Shown here: positions 17,688 to 26,314 of the stretch, piece by piece
How positions within the stretch are numbered: position 1 is the first letter of the stretch
Layout of the letters: every line of letters starts with the position of its first letter
Assembly: GCF_024198255.1 (NCBI RefSeq)
Contig: NZ_JAJVKW010000001.1
Span: 1,116,001 to 1,180,000 of the forward strand
DNA from: Myxococcus guangdongensis
GTDB taxonomy: Bacteria; Myxococcota; Myxococcia; Myxococcales; Myxococcaceae
Length of the DNA: 64,000 nt
Direction: 5' to 3'
Notes under the pieces: model-generated
What the model was told of the DNA's origin: nothing
What the model saw: the letters and a program-made list of their open reading frames with translations, nothing else
The model's database searches: none
Made by a program: the position numbers and the translations under genes

Positions 17688-18017
17688 CCACTCGCCTCCG
17701 TCCGGTGCCATCCGAGAGTACCCGCCAAGGGCCGCATCGGAGGGGAGGCAGTGTAGCGGAGATGAAGAACGCGGAAGGAGCGGCCCCTCCTTCCGCGTTC
17801 CCGAACCTCGCTGACGGCTGGGCACCCGGTTTCCCGTGGCGCCGCGCCGAAACCCCATGCGCGATTCATGCCAAACACGCATTTTACGTCTTTTCAGGGG
17901 TTTGACTCGAAATGCGACCCTTGGAGGCCCCAAACCGCGTCCAACTGGTACGCAGCCGCGTCCCAACGCAACGCAGATGGGACGTGCCAGGGGGGCTCGC
18001 TATGCTCGATGCCCTTT
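17688..18017. other. divergent intergenic region, 330 bp
   Basis: Shared upstream region of the sigma-54 activator (leftward) and the large kinase (rightward). It contains the strong hairpin at 17767-17800 and a relatively AT-rich patch (17880-17905, attttacgtcttttcagg). No convincing gene is present. I found no sigma-54 promoter with correct GG-N10-GC spacing. Confidence 0.7.
17767..17800. promoter_or_regulatory. 14-bp perfect inverted repeat (hairpin)
   Basis: GAACGCGGAAGGAG and its exact reverse complement are separated by 6 nt (CGGCCC). It lies 80 bp upstream of the sigma-54 activator start. No T-run follows. It could be an operator, an attenuator in the activator leader, or a terminator shielding the divergent promoters. 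Confidence 0.55.
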
Positions 18018-21000
18018 ATGACGGAGTCTTCTCGGATTCCCACGCTGCCTGGGGTGGGGGCGACCATCGGCCCATACACACTGCTCGAGGTGCTCGGGCA
18101 GGGGGGCATGGGCGTCGTCTACCGGGGGCAGCATCCGGAGACGGGCGAGGGGGTGGCGGTGAAGACGGTGCGCGCGGCCTCGGAGGTTCCGTTGGCCAGC
18201 ATCCGTCGGGAAATCCATGCGTTGCGCCGGCTCCGGCACCCGGGCGTGGTGCGAATCGTCGCCGAGGGCGTGACGCGGGGGCTGCCCTGGTACGCCATGG
18301 AGTTGCTCCGGGGGCAGACGCTGCGGCTGGCCACACCCGCGCCGGGGACGGGGCCGCTGGACGGCGAGCGGCTGAGGGGGACGCTCAATCTGACCCGGCG
18401 GCTGTGCTCGGCGCTGGCGTTCCTGCATGGCAACGGGCTGGTGCACCGGGATCTCAAGCCGGAGAACGTCTTCCTGCGTCCTGATGGGACGCCGGTGCTG
18501 GTGGACTTCGGCATCGCCGCGCGCTTCGGCGGCTCACGGGGGCGGGAGACGCTGGACGTGAGCGGCGTGGTGGTGGGCAGCGACACGTACATGGCGCCGG
18601 AGCAGCTCCGGGGCGACTACGTGGACGCGCGGGCGGACCTCTACGCCCTGGGCTGCATCCTCTACGAGCAGCTCACGGGACGGCCGCCCTTCGTCCCCGG
18701 CCGCGAGGGGCCGCTGCCCCATCAGCACCTGCACCTGACGCCCGTGCCGCCGGGCCTGCGCGTGGAGGGGGTGCCCACGGCGCTGGACGCCTTGGTGCTG
18801 CGGCTGCTCGCCAAGCGCCCCCAGGAGCGGCCGGGATACGCGGAGGACGTGTCGTCCGCGCTCGAGGCCCTGGGCGCGGCGCACGGCGAGGAGGGCGCCG
18901 CCGCGGTGCCCCGGACGCCCGCCTATCTGTATCGGCCTGACCTGTCGGGACGCGGCGGTGAGCTGGGCCGGCTGATGGCGGCGCTCGACGCGGCCGCCCG
19001 TGGACACGGCGGCCGGGTCTTCCTCGGCGGAGAGAGCGGCGCGGGCAAGACGCGGCTGGCGCTGGAGCTGGCGGCGGAGGCCGGCTGGCGACGCATGGCG
19101 GTGGTGACGGGCGAGTGCGTGGCCATGGGCGAGGGCGGCACGGACCTGCACGCCGCGCCCCTGCAGCCCCTGCGTCCGCTGATGCACGCGGTGGCGGACC
19201 GCTGCAACGAGCGCGGCGCGGCCGAGACGGCGCGGCTGCTCGGACCTCGGGGACGCGTGCTCGCGGCGTACGAGCCGTCCTTGTCGCAGCTGCCCGGTCA
19301 GCGCGAGCTGCCCGAGCCCCCTCCCCTGCCCGCGCAGGAGGCGCGCCTGCGCGTGTTGTCGGCGCTGCGCGACACGCTGTGCGCGCTGGCGGAGGCGCAG
19401 CCGCTGCTGTTGGTGCTGGATGACTTGCAGTGGGCGGACGAGCTGACGCTGAGCTTCCTGTTGGAACTCGACGCGCGGCACCTCGCGAAGCGGCCGGTGT
19501 TGCTCGTGGGCACCTATCGGATGGACCAGATGGGGCAGGCCCTGCGCGAGGTGGTGGGCGCGTCCGACGCGGTGCGCGTCGAAGTCGGCCGGCTGGACGC
19601 GAGGAGCGCGGGGCAGATGGTGCGCGACATGCTCGCGCTGCGCGAGGTGCCCGCGCCCTTCGTCGACGCGCTGGTGCAGGAGACGAGCGGCAATCCCTTC
19701 TTCATCGCGGAGTACCTGCGCGCCGCCATCGACGCGGGCCTGCTCTTCCGCGCGCCCTCCGGCGAGTGGCTCTTCGAGGCCCAGGGCAGCGCCGGCGGCC
19801 GTCCCCTGCCCCTGCCCGGCAGCATCGCCGAGCTCATCGAGCGGCGCCTGTCGGACCTGGGCGAGCACGGGCGCGCGCTGGCGGAGGTCGCCGCGGTGCT
19901 GGGGCGCGAGCTGGATGAGGAGCTGCTCTTGTCCGCCACCGCGCTGCCGGAGGGCACGAGCGCGGAGGCCGTGGAGGAGCTGCGGCGTCGGCAGGTGCTC
20001 GAGGAGTCCGGCGGGGGCCGGCTGCGCTTCGTGCACGACAAGCTGCGCGAGGTGGCCTACGCGCGAATCCCCGACACGCGACGACGCGCCCTGCACCATC
20101 GCTGCGCGGAGCACCTGGAGGCACATGGCGAGACTTCACTCTCGGGCCTGACGCCGCTGGCCGCGGGCCTTGCCCACCACTGGTCGCGCGCGGGAGTGCC
20201 CGAGCGGGCCAGCGGCTGGTTCGCGCGGGCGGCGGACGCGGCGCGCTCGGCGTATGCCAATGGCGACGCCATCTCCTTCTACGAGTCCGCGCTGCGCGAG
20301 GCCGCGGCGTCCTCGGGGAACGCGCATGCGTCCGGCCTGGACGCGCCGGAGGTGGCACTGGATGTCGTCTGGGAATCGCTGGGCGAGGTGCTCGCGCTCA
20401 CCGGACGCCAGCAGGACGCGCGTCAGGCCTTCCTCCAATCCCTGGCACGGATTGAGCAAACCCAGCGTGTCCGTCGCGCCAACGTGCTGCGGAAGGTGGG
20501 CAAGTCCTTGCAGACGCACCATCAGAACGAGGAAGCGCTGCGGGTGTATGCCCAGGCACAGGCCGAGCTGGGACCCATGCCCGACAGCGTCTCCTCCGCG
20601 CCCGGACAGTTGGAGGCCGCGTGGTGGCACGAGTGGGTGCAGCTCCAGGGTGAGCGCATCACCGTGCACTACTGGCTGGCCCAGCTCGACGAGATGCGGG
20701 CCCTGGTGGAGGGAGTGCGTCCGGTGATGCGGGCCCACGGCACGCCGCTGCAGCGCGCGCGGTTCTTCAACTCGCTGGTGCAGATGCAACTGCGCAGCGA
20801 ACGCTATCGAGCATCGACAGAGACCGTGGCCCACGCCCGGGCCTACGCGGAAGCGGCGCTGGAGTCCGAGGGGGAAGCGGAGCACGCGGGGGCCCGGTGC
20901 GTGGTCGCCATGGTGTTGCTCTTCCATGGCGCACTGGATGAGGCACAGAGCTGGATGGAGGAGTCCCTGCGCGGAGCCGAGCGGCAGGGAGACGTGACGT

Positions 21001-21476
21001 TGCAGACGCGCTGCCTCACCTACCTCACCGTCATCCTCCGCTTGAGGGAGCGGGTGGCGGAGGCGAGCGAGGCGACGGAGCGCACGCTGGAGCTGGCGAC
21101 GCGCTCCGGCATGTCGGACTACCTGGGCGCGGCGCATGCCACCCGGGCCTGGGTGGCCTCGCGTGCCCAGGACTTCGTCTCGGCGAGACAGGCGGCCACC
21201 GAGTCGCTGCGACTGTGGCAGGCGCTCTCGCTCGTGTACCCCTTCCAATGGCTCGCGCGCTGGCCCCTGCTCGTCGTGGAGCTCTCGGAAGGAGCACTGC
21301 CCCAGGCGCTGGAGCAGGCCCGGGCGATGCTCGAGGGCCACCAGCAGCGACAGCCAGACGTCCTCACGCAGGCGTTGATGCAAGCGTTGGCGCAGGCGGA
21401 CGCGGACCGGATGGACGAAGCGCGGACCACACTCATCCAGGCCTGTGAGTCAGCCCGGCGGCTCTGCTATCTGTAA
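18018..21476 (+). CDS. Ser/Thr protein kinase fused to ATPase and helical repeats
   Basis: 1152 residues from ATG 18018 (ATG 18009 also possible). Residues 20-290 form a Hanks-type kinase with GQGGMG loop, VAVKTV lysine, HRDLKPEN catalytic loop and DFG. From about residue 305 a second module starts with GRGGELGRL and has Walker A GGESGAGKT (about 338) and Walker B LLLVLDDLQWAD (about 467), as in AAA_16/STAND-type signalling ATPases. Residues 680-1152 are TPR-like helices. No membrane segment, so it is cytoplasmic. Such kinase-ATPase-TPR proteins are frequent in myxobacteria and act as large signalling scaffolds. It ends 72 bp before the YcaO-TfuA unit on the same strand. Confidence 0.92.
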   Translation: MTESSRIPTLPGVGATIGPYTLLEVLGQGGMGVVYRGQHPETGEGVAVKTVRAASEVPLASIRREIHALRRLRHPGVVRIVAEGVTRGLPWYAMELLRGQTLRLATPAPGTGPLDGERLRGTLNLTRRLCSALAFLHGNGLVHRDLKPENVFLRPDGTPVLVDFGIAARFGGSRGRETLDVSGVVVGSDTYMAPEQLRGDYVDARADLYALGCILYEQLTGRPPFVPGREGPLPHQHLHLTPVPPGLRVEGVPTALDALVLRLLAKRPQERPGYAEDVSSALEALGAAHGEEGAAAVPRTPAYLYRPDLSGRGGELGRLMAALDAAARGHGGRVFLGGESGAGKTRLALELAAEAGWRRMAVVTGECVAMGEGGTDLHAAPLQPLRPLMHAVADRCNERGAAETARLLGPRGRVLAAYEPSLSQLPGQRELPEPPPLPAQEARLRVLSALRDTLCALAEAQPLLLVLDDLQWADELTLSFLLELDARHLAKRPVLLVGTYRMDQMGQALREVVGASDAVRVEVGRLDARSAGQMVRDMLALREVPAPFVDALVQETSGNPFFIAEYLRAAIDAGLLFRAPSGEWLFEAQGSAGGRPLPLPGSIAELIERRLSDLGEHGRALAEVAAVLGRELDEELLLSATALPEGTSAEAVEELRRRQVLEESGGGRLRFVHDKLREVAYARIPDTRRRALHHRCAEHLEAHGETSLSGLTPLAAGLAHHWSRAGVPERASGWFARAADAARSAYANGDAISFYESALREAAASSGNAHASGLDAPEVALDVVWESLGEVLALTGRQQDARQAFLQSLARIEQTQRVRRANVLRKVGKSLQTHHQNEEALRVYAQAQAELGPMPDSVSSAPGQLEAAWWHEWVQLQGERITVHYWLAQLDEMRALVEGVRPVMRAHGTPLQRARFFNSLVQMQLRSERYRASTETVAHARAYAEAALESEGEAEHAGARCVVAMVLLFHGALDEAQSWMEESLRGAERQGDVTLQTRCLTYLTVILRLRERVAEASEATERTLELATRSGMSDYLGAAHATRAWVASRAQDFVSARQAATESLRLWQALSLVYPFQWLARWPLLVVELSEGALPQALEQARAMLEGHQQRQPDVLTQALMQALAQADADRMDEARTTLIQACESARRLCYL

Positions 21477-21548
21477 CTCGGTTGACCGCAGGTGCTTCCT
21501 TCCACCCGCCAGGGCCTCGGGGCCCGTGGCCTTGTTTCCGAGGTGCGC

Positions 21549-22193
21549 ATGGCAGGCCCGTATGTGTATTTCTTCTTCAAGCCCGAGCGCGTCACGCTGC
21601 TGGAGGGCTTCTCCACCCAGGTCTCCGTGTGGGGCGTCCCGTCGCGAAGCCCCAACGTGCCCGAGAACGTGACGAGCAAGATGAACTTCCGCATCGAGGG
21701 CAACGACGGCTCCATCGGAATCTCCCAGCCGTCGCCGGACGTCCTCCAGATTTCCGGACTGGATGACAACATCAAGCCCGTCACCGTCGTCGCCGCGCCC
21801 AGGAACAACGACACCGAGTTCCCCCGCATCGAGGCGCGCGTGGAGTGCTCGGTGGACCAGTCGGACTTGCTCATCTACGCGCCGGACGGGAACATCTACT
21901 GGCTCAAGCCCGAGGAGTGGCAGAAGGCCCAGAAGCTGTCCCCCACGGACAAGAGCCTGACGGGAGACCTGGACACGCTGTTGAAGAACGAGACGGTGGT
22001 CGCCAACCTCCCGGTGCCCGCCAACGTCGCGGCGCCCACCAACACGGCGGCCGAGAACCTGTCCGACGCCGCCGAGCCCATCACCTGCTTCCTGCTCAAC
22101 CTCAACAGCATCCTCCTGAGCTACAGCCCGAGCCCGAACCTGAAGGCCGGCGAGCAGGGCCCCGTCTACCGCAATCCCGACCCCCAGCCTTGA
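21549..22193 (+). CDS. unknown 214-residue protein coupled to YcaO-TfuA
   Basis: 214 residues from ATG 21549, chosen because CGAGG lies 5 nt upstream; an earlier in-frame start at 21492 lacks support. No signal peptide. Residues 1-90 are strand-rich and aromatic (MAGPYVYFFFKPERVTLLEG, then QVSVWGV), resembling an Ig-like fold in pattern only. Residues 120-145 include IYWLKPEEWQKAQK, and the C-terminal 60 residues are Ala/Asn/Ser/Pro-rich with ITCFLLNLNSILLSYSPSPN. Only two Cys. I do not recognise a family. The stop overlaps the YcaO start as TGATG, which ties the two products together. It may be the substrate, a scaffold or a partner of the YcaO/TfuA enzymes. Confidence 0.85.
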   Translation: MAGPYVYFFFKPERVTLLEGFSTQVSVWGVPSRSPNVPENVTSKMNFRIEGNDGSIGISQPSPDVLQISGLDDNIKPVTVVAAPRNNDTEFPRIEARVECSVDQSDLLIYAPDGNIYWLKPEEWQKAQKLSPTDKSLTGDLDTLLKNETVVANLPVPANVAAPTNTAAENLSDAAEPITCFLLNLNSILLSYSPSPNLKAGEQGPVYRNPDPQP

Positions 22194-23449
22194 TGCGCCC
22201 CTTCTCCTTCGACACCGGTAGCGCGTCCCCCGGGACGACCAAGCAGTTCCGCCAGGGGACCCACCGGGTGATGACGCCCGAGCAGACGCTGGAGCGTGTG
22301 CAACGGCTCATGCCCGTCATGGGAATCACCCGCGTCGCCAACGTCACGGGGTTGGACACGATTGGCCTCCCGGTGGTGATGGTGACGCGGCCCAACGCGC
22401 GCTCGCTGGCGGTGTCGCAGGGAAAGGGCACGAGCCTCGCGGCGGCGAAGGCGTCCGGGTTGATGGAGTCGGTGGAGGCGTACCACGCCGAGCACGTCAC
22501 GCTGCCCCTGAAGCTGGCCACGTACAATGAGCTGCGCTTCCGCTCGCCCGTGGTCGACGTGGACAGGCTGCCTCGACTGTCGGTGAGCCTGTTCCATCCC
22601 AACTGGCGCACGCTCTGGGTGGAGGGCGTGGACCTGTTGGGCTCGGGGCCGCTGTGGCTGCCCTTCGACCTGGTGCACACGGACTTCACGCTGCCCCTGC
22701 CCACGGGGAGCGGCGCGTTCCTCATGAGCAGCAATGGGCTGGCCTCCGGCAACCACGTGCTCGAGGCGATGCTGCATGGGTTGTGTGAAGGGGTGGAGCG
22801 CGACGCGACGGCGCTCTGGCATGCGGGCGGCGAGAAGGCCCAGGCCGCCACGCGACTGAAGCTGGAGTCGGTGGACGACGCCGAGTGCCGGCAGGTGCTG
22901 GACCTCTACGAGCGCGCGGGCGTGGCCGTGGGCGTCTGGGAGACGACGAGCGACATCGGTGTGCCCGCGTTCAGCTGCTACATCATCGACCGGGAGCCCG
23001 AGCCGCTGCGCCCTGTCGCGGTGGCGGGCGGCATGGGCTGTCACCCCTCGCGAGCCGTCGCCCTGCTGCGAGCCCTGACGGAGGCCGCGCAGAGTCGGCT
23101 CACGCGCATCAGCGGCGCGAGAGATGACCTGCACCGCAAGGCGTACGAGGCCGCGCGCGAAGGCGTGACGGCGGAGCGACTGCGCAAGCGGCTGGCCGAG
23201 GAGCCCGCGGTGCGGGAGTTCCAACAAGCGCCGCATCACGACGCGGCCACGTTCGAGGAGGACCTCGCGTGGGTGCTCGCGAGGGTGCGCTCGGTGGGCG
23301 TGAGCCAGGTGGTGGTGGTGGACCTGACGAAGCCGGAGCTGGGGTTGCCCGTCGTGCGGGTGGTGGTGCCGGGGTTGGAGACGACGCACGAAGCGCCCGG
23401 GTATCAACCAGGTCCGCGAGCCCAGCGGATGCGCGGAGGCGCGCGATGA
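22193..23449 (+). CDS. YcaO-domain ATP-dependent cyclodehydratase/thioamidase
   Basis: 418 residues. The YcaO ATP-binding signatures are visible: ASGLMESVEAYHAE (about residues 85-98), EAMLHGLCEGVERDA (about 190-204) and ALTEAAQSRLTRISGARDD (about 293-311). The protein ends GYQPGPRA plus a short tail. YcaO enzymes activate backbone amides with ATP to form azolines or, with TfuA, thioamides. The protein is a stand-alone YcaO without fused cyclodehydratase E1-like domain. It overlaps TfuA by 4 bp (ATGA). With TfuA next door, thioamide formation is more likely than azoline formation. Confidence 0.93.
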   Translation: MRPFSFDTGSASPGTTKQFRQGTHRVMTPEQTLERVQRLMPVMGITRVANVTGLDTIGLPVVMVTRPNARSLAVSQGKGTSLAAAKASGLMESVEAYHAEHVTLPLKLATYNELRFRSPVVDVDRLPRLSVSLFHPNWRTLWVEGVDLLGSGPLWLPFDLVHTDFTLPLPTGSGAFLMSSNGLASGNHVLEAMLHGLCEGVERDATALWHAGGEKAQAATRLKLESVDDAECRQVLDLYERAGVAVGVWETTSDIGVPAFSCYIIDREPEPLRPVAVAGGMGCHPSRAVALLRALTEAAQSRLTRISGARDDLHRKAYEAAREGVTAERLRKRLAEEPAVREFQQAPHHDAATFEEDLAWVLARVRSVGVSQVVVVDLTKPELGLPVVRVVVPGLETTHEAPGYQPGPRAQRMRGGAR

Positions 23450-24783
23450 AGGTCTTCATCTTCACCGGCCCCACGCTGCGAGCCGAAGAGGCGAAGCGGG
23501 AGCTCGACGCGGTGTACCTGCCTCCCGCGCAGCAGGGCGATGTCTACCGCGCGGCCTGCGAGAAGCCGGTGGCCCTGGGTATCATCGACGGGTTCTTCGA
23601 GCACGTGCCCGCGGTCTGGCACAAGGAGATCCTCTGGGCGATGTCGGAGGGCATCCATGTCTTCGGGGCCTCGAGCATGGGGGCGCTGAGGGCCGCGGAG
23701 CTGGCCACCTTCGGCATGGAGGGCGTGGGCTGCGTGTTCGAGGACTTCCGCCAGGGCGTGCTGGAGGACGATGACGAGGTCGCGGTGGCGCACGCGAGCG
23801 CCGAGCACGACTGGCGTCCCCTGTCCGAGGCGATGGTCAACGTGCGCGCCACGCTCGCGGCGGCACGAGCGGCGGGAGTGGTGAGCGAGCCTGTTCGCGC
23901 CTCGCTCGAGCAGCGCGCCAAGGCGCTCTTCTACGTGGAGCGTGCGTGGCCGAAGCTGCTGTCGGGATTTCCTCGCGCGGAGGTGGAGGCGCTCGAGGCC
24001 TGGCTGCCGCGGGGACGCGTGGATGTGAAGCGCGCGGACGCGGTGGCGATGCTGCGCACGATTCGCTCGCGTGTGGAGGCAGGGCTCTCGCCCAAGGAGA
24101 CCCGCTTCCCCTTCCAGCACACGGATGCATGGGAAGAGGCGCGAAGGCGCGCGGCGCGACAGCCGCTTCGACAGACGGCACGCACCTCGGATGGCGTGGG
24201 AACCGAAGCGCTCCTCGATGAGCTCCGCCTGCGCGGAGGGCTGAAGGAGGCGCGGCGGGCGAGCATGGCGCGAGCACTCGCCGTGGAGGAGGCGCGGCGG
24301 GTGGGGCGCGTTCCGGACGCATGGGAGCTCCACGCGACGAAGGAGGCGCTGAGCCACGAGCGGCACCTCACGCCGGAGTCCTTCGAGCTGTGGAAGGCGG
24401 AGCAGCACGTGGACGACGTCGCCCGGCTGCTGCGGGACGAGTCCCATGTGCGCTGGGTGGAGGCGCTCATGGAGCCGGAGGTCTTGCGGCACCTCGCCGA
24501 CCACCTGCGGCTGACGGGTGAGTACGCCGTCTTGTTGGAGCGTGCGCGCGACAAGGAGCAGGTGCTCGAGACGGCGGGGCTCTCGCGGCCCAGGCTGGAG
24601 GACGCGGGCATCACCGAGGGCGCGCTGTGGGCCTGGTACTTCGAGGAGAACCAGGGGCGCATGGTGCCCGTGCAGATGGAGCAGGCTGCGCGCGACGAGG
24701 GCTTCGCCGACGTGGCCTCCATGCGCAGGGCCGCGCTGCGTGAGCTTTGCTATGTGCTCACGAAGGCGGGCGCCGCGGCCTGA
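23446..24783 (+). CDS. TfuA-like protein
   Basis: 445 residues from ATG 23446, with GGAGG 6 nt upstream. The TfuA core is clear: GIIDGFFEHVPAVWHKEIL (about residues 45-63) followed by GIHVFGASSMGALRAAEL (about 70-86). After about residue 215 there is a long, Arg/Glu/Ala-rich helical extension that is not part of the minimal TfuA core. TfuA proteins partner YcaO enzymes in making thioamides (archaeal methyl-coenzyme M reductase and thioamide RiPPs) and are thought to help deliver sulfide. The operon lacks a separate sulfur donor, peptidase or transporter. Confidence 0.93.
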   Translation: MKVFIFTGPTLRAEEAKRELDAVYLPPAQQGDVYRAACEKPVALGIIDGFFEHVPAVWHKEILWAMSEGIHVFGASSMGALRAAELATFGMEGVGCVFEDFRQGVLEDDDEVAVAHASAEHDWRPLSEAMVNVRATLAAARAAGVVSEPVRASLEQRAKALFYVERAWPKLLSGFPRAEVEALEAWLPRGRVDVKRADAVAMLRTIRSRVEAGLSPKETRFPFQHTDAWEEARRRAARQPLRQTARTSDGVGTEALLDELRLRGGLKEARRASMARALAVEEARRVGRVPDAWELHATKEALSHERHLTPESFELWKAEQHVDDVARLLRDESHVRWVEALMEPEVLRHLADHLRLTGEYAVLLERARDKEQVLETAGLSRPRLEDAGITEGALWAWYFEENQGRMVPVQMEQAARDEGFADVASMRRAALRELCYVLTKAGAAA

Positions 24784-24899
24784 AGAGCGATTGGACCTCC
24801 CCGACGCAAACTTTGCATGACCGGGTTCACCACGAGCCCGTGCTAGACCCCGCGCGCCTGCCCACGTCGGCGGCGCGAATGCCCTGGGGGAAGCACCAC

Positions 24900-25370
24900 A
24901 TGAACACGACGCCGGAGAATGAATCTCCACGGTCGTCCGGTCTGCTCTTGAAGTGGCTGCCGCTCATCCTGGCCGGTGTCGTCGGCCTTGTCGTCGGCCT
25001 CTTCTGGCGCAGCTCCATCGAGCTCTTCGGAATCCACATCGAGCTCCCAGCGGAGCCTCCGCGCATGTTCCACGTGTACGGCGTCATGCTGGTGCTGTGG
25101 CTCGTCTACGTGGGCCTCCAGAAGGTGCGCGCGCTGTTGAGCGGCGACGGTGAGGCGCAGATTGTCGCGACCTACATCGTGTCGGGCGAGGGCTCATCGA
25201 AGGACATGAGCATCGAGGTCCTCGAGCACCTGAAGGACAAGCACGGCTTCGACGCAGTGGACTGCCCCGACTGCGACGCCGAGGGCTGCAAGCGCTGCGA
25301 CGACGGAGGGCTCCTCCTCGACTACAAGAAGGAGCCCTGCGGAGCGGACTGCCCGCTCCGTCCGCTGTAG
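24900..25370 (+). CDS. two-helix membrane protein with four-Cys motif
   Basis: 156 residues from ATG 24900 (GGGGGA just upstream). Two transmembrane helices at about residues 17-36 and 55-75, then a C-terminal cytoplasmic-looking domain with CPDCDAEGCKRC (C-x2-C-x4-C-x2-C), followed by CGADC. The Cys set could bind zinc or an iron-sulfur cluster. It follows tfuA after 116 bp on the same strand, so it may or may not belong to that unit. No family recognised. Confidence 0.8.
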   Translation: MNTTPENESPRSSGLLLKWLPLILAGVVGLVVGLFWRSSIELFGIHIELPAEPPRMFHVYGVMLVLWLVYVGLQKVRALLSGDGEAQIVATYIVSGEGSSKDMSIEVLEHLKDKHGFDAVDCPDCDAEGCKRCDDGGLLLDYKKEPCGADCPLRPL

Positions 25371-25390
25371 CGCTGACGCACGCGCGTGCG

Positions 25391-26239
25391 TTACTTCTTC
25401 TTCGAGGCGGTGGCGCGCTTGCGACTCGAGGGCGCCTTCACTTCCACCGTCGACGAGGGCGCCGGCTGCAGGACGAAGACCCGGTCCAACCGTCGGCTGC
25501 CACGCTCGACGGGCGCGCTGAGGTCGTAGTCGAAGTCATACGCCTCCACCACGCGCAGGCCCGCGGTGCGGAACAACCGGTTCGCCTGCGCCGCGTCGTA
25601 CGTCCGGAAGAACCAGGTCGTCTCGATGAGCCAGTCCTTCCCTGGCCCCGTGACGCGCAGCCGGTTGCGCATGGGGGAGCGGCGCGCGCGCCGGTCCGGC
25701 AGGCCCTCGTTCGTGTTGCAGACGACCTTGTCCTTGCCCACCGTCCCCAGCCAGCGCTCGTGCTCGGCCGAGGTCCGCGCGTAGTCGGTGAGGTGGAAGC
25801 CCAGCACATAGAGCCCCTGGGGCTTGAGCAGCCGCCGCGTCCCCTTCAGGTGCGCCAGCGCCGCCGCCTCGCTGTCCAGGTAGCGGAAGGTGGAGACCAG
25901 GTTGTGCGCGACGTCCACCTTGCCCTCCAGCGAGGGCTCGAAGAACTCCTCCATGCGCGACACGGAGAGCTTCACCTGACGGCGACGCGCGGGCGTCAGC
26001 CGCTTGCGCGCATGTGCGAGCATCGCCTCGGAGATGTCGTAACCGGCGACCTTCAGTCCCCGGCTCGTGGCCTCGGCCACCAGGCGACCGGCGCCACACG
26101 CGGGCTCCAACCACTGCTTGCCCCCCGTGCCGTGCCGTTCGCTCAGCGCCTGGAGGAAGTCCACCTCGCGCACGGTGTCGGTGCCGAAGATGGCTTCGTA
26201 ATACTCGGGGTGCTCATACCAGTCGGTGCGTTTTTCCAT
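25391..26239 (-). CDS. class I SAM-dependent methyltransferase
   Basis: 282 residues. Motif I is WLEPACGAGRLV, followed by VAGYDISEAML and AHNLVSTFRYL, all typical of class I Rossmann methyltransferases acting on small molecules. The C-terminus is a Lys/Arg/Ser tail (SSRKRATASKKK) that looks disordered and could bind nucleic acid or membranes. Substrate unknown. Convergent with the gene at 24900. Confidence 0.85.
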   Translation of the reverse strand: MEKRTDWYEHPEYYEAIFGTDTVREVDFLQALSERHGTGGKQWLEPACGAGRLVAEATSRGLKVAGYDISEAMLAHARKRLTPARRRQVKLSVSRMEEFFEPSLEGKVDVAHNLVSTFRYLDSEAAALAHLKGTRRLLKPQGLYVLGFHLTDYARTSAEHERWLGTVGKDKVVCNTNEGLPDRRARRSPMRNRLRVTGPGKDWLIETTWFFRTYDAAQANRLFRTAGLRVVEAYDFDYDLSAPVERGSRRLDRVFVLQPAPSSTVEVKAPSSRKRATASKKK

Positions 26240-26314
26240 GGGAGGCGTGCCCGCTCGGGCGCGCGCATCCTCCGGTCCCCCGGCGCGAAAGCCAAGTCAA
26301 AGCGTGCCTCGGCC

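Noticed and set aside
17980-17995. TGGCACG-like sequence on the - strand, as in sigma-54 promoters
   Set aside because: The distance from GG to the next GC is 12 bp, not 10, so the -24/-12 pattern fails.
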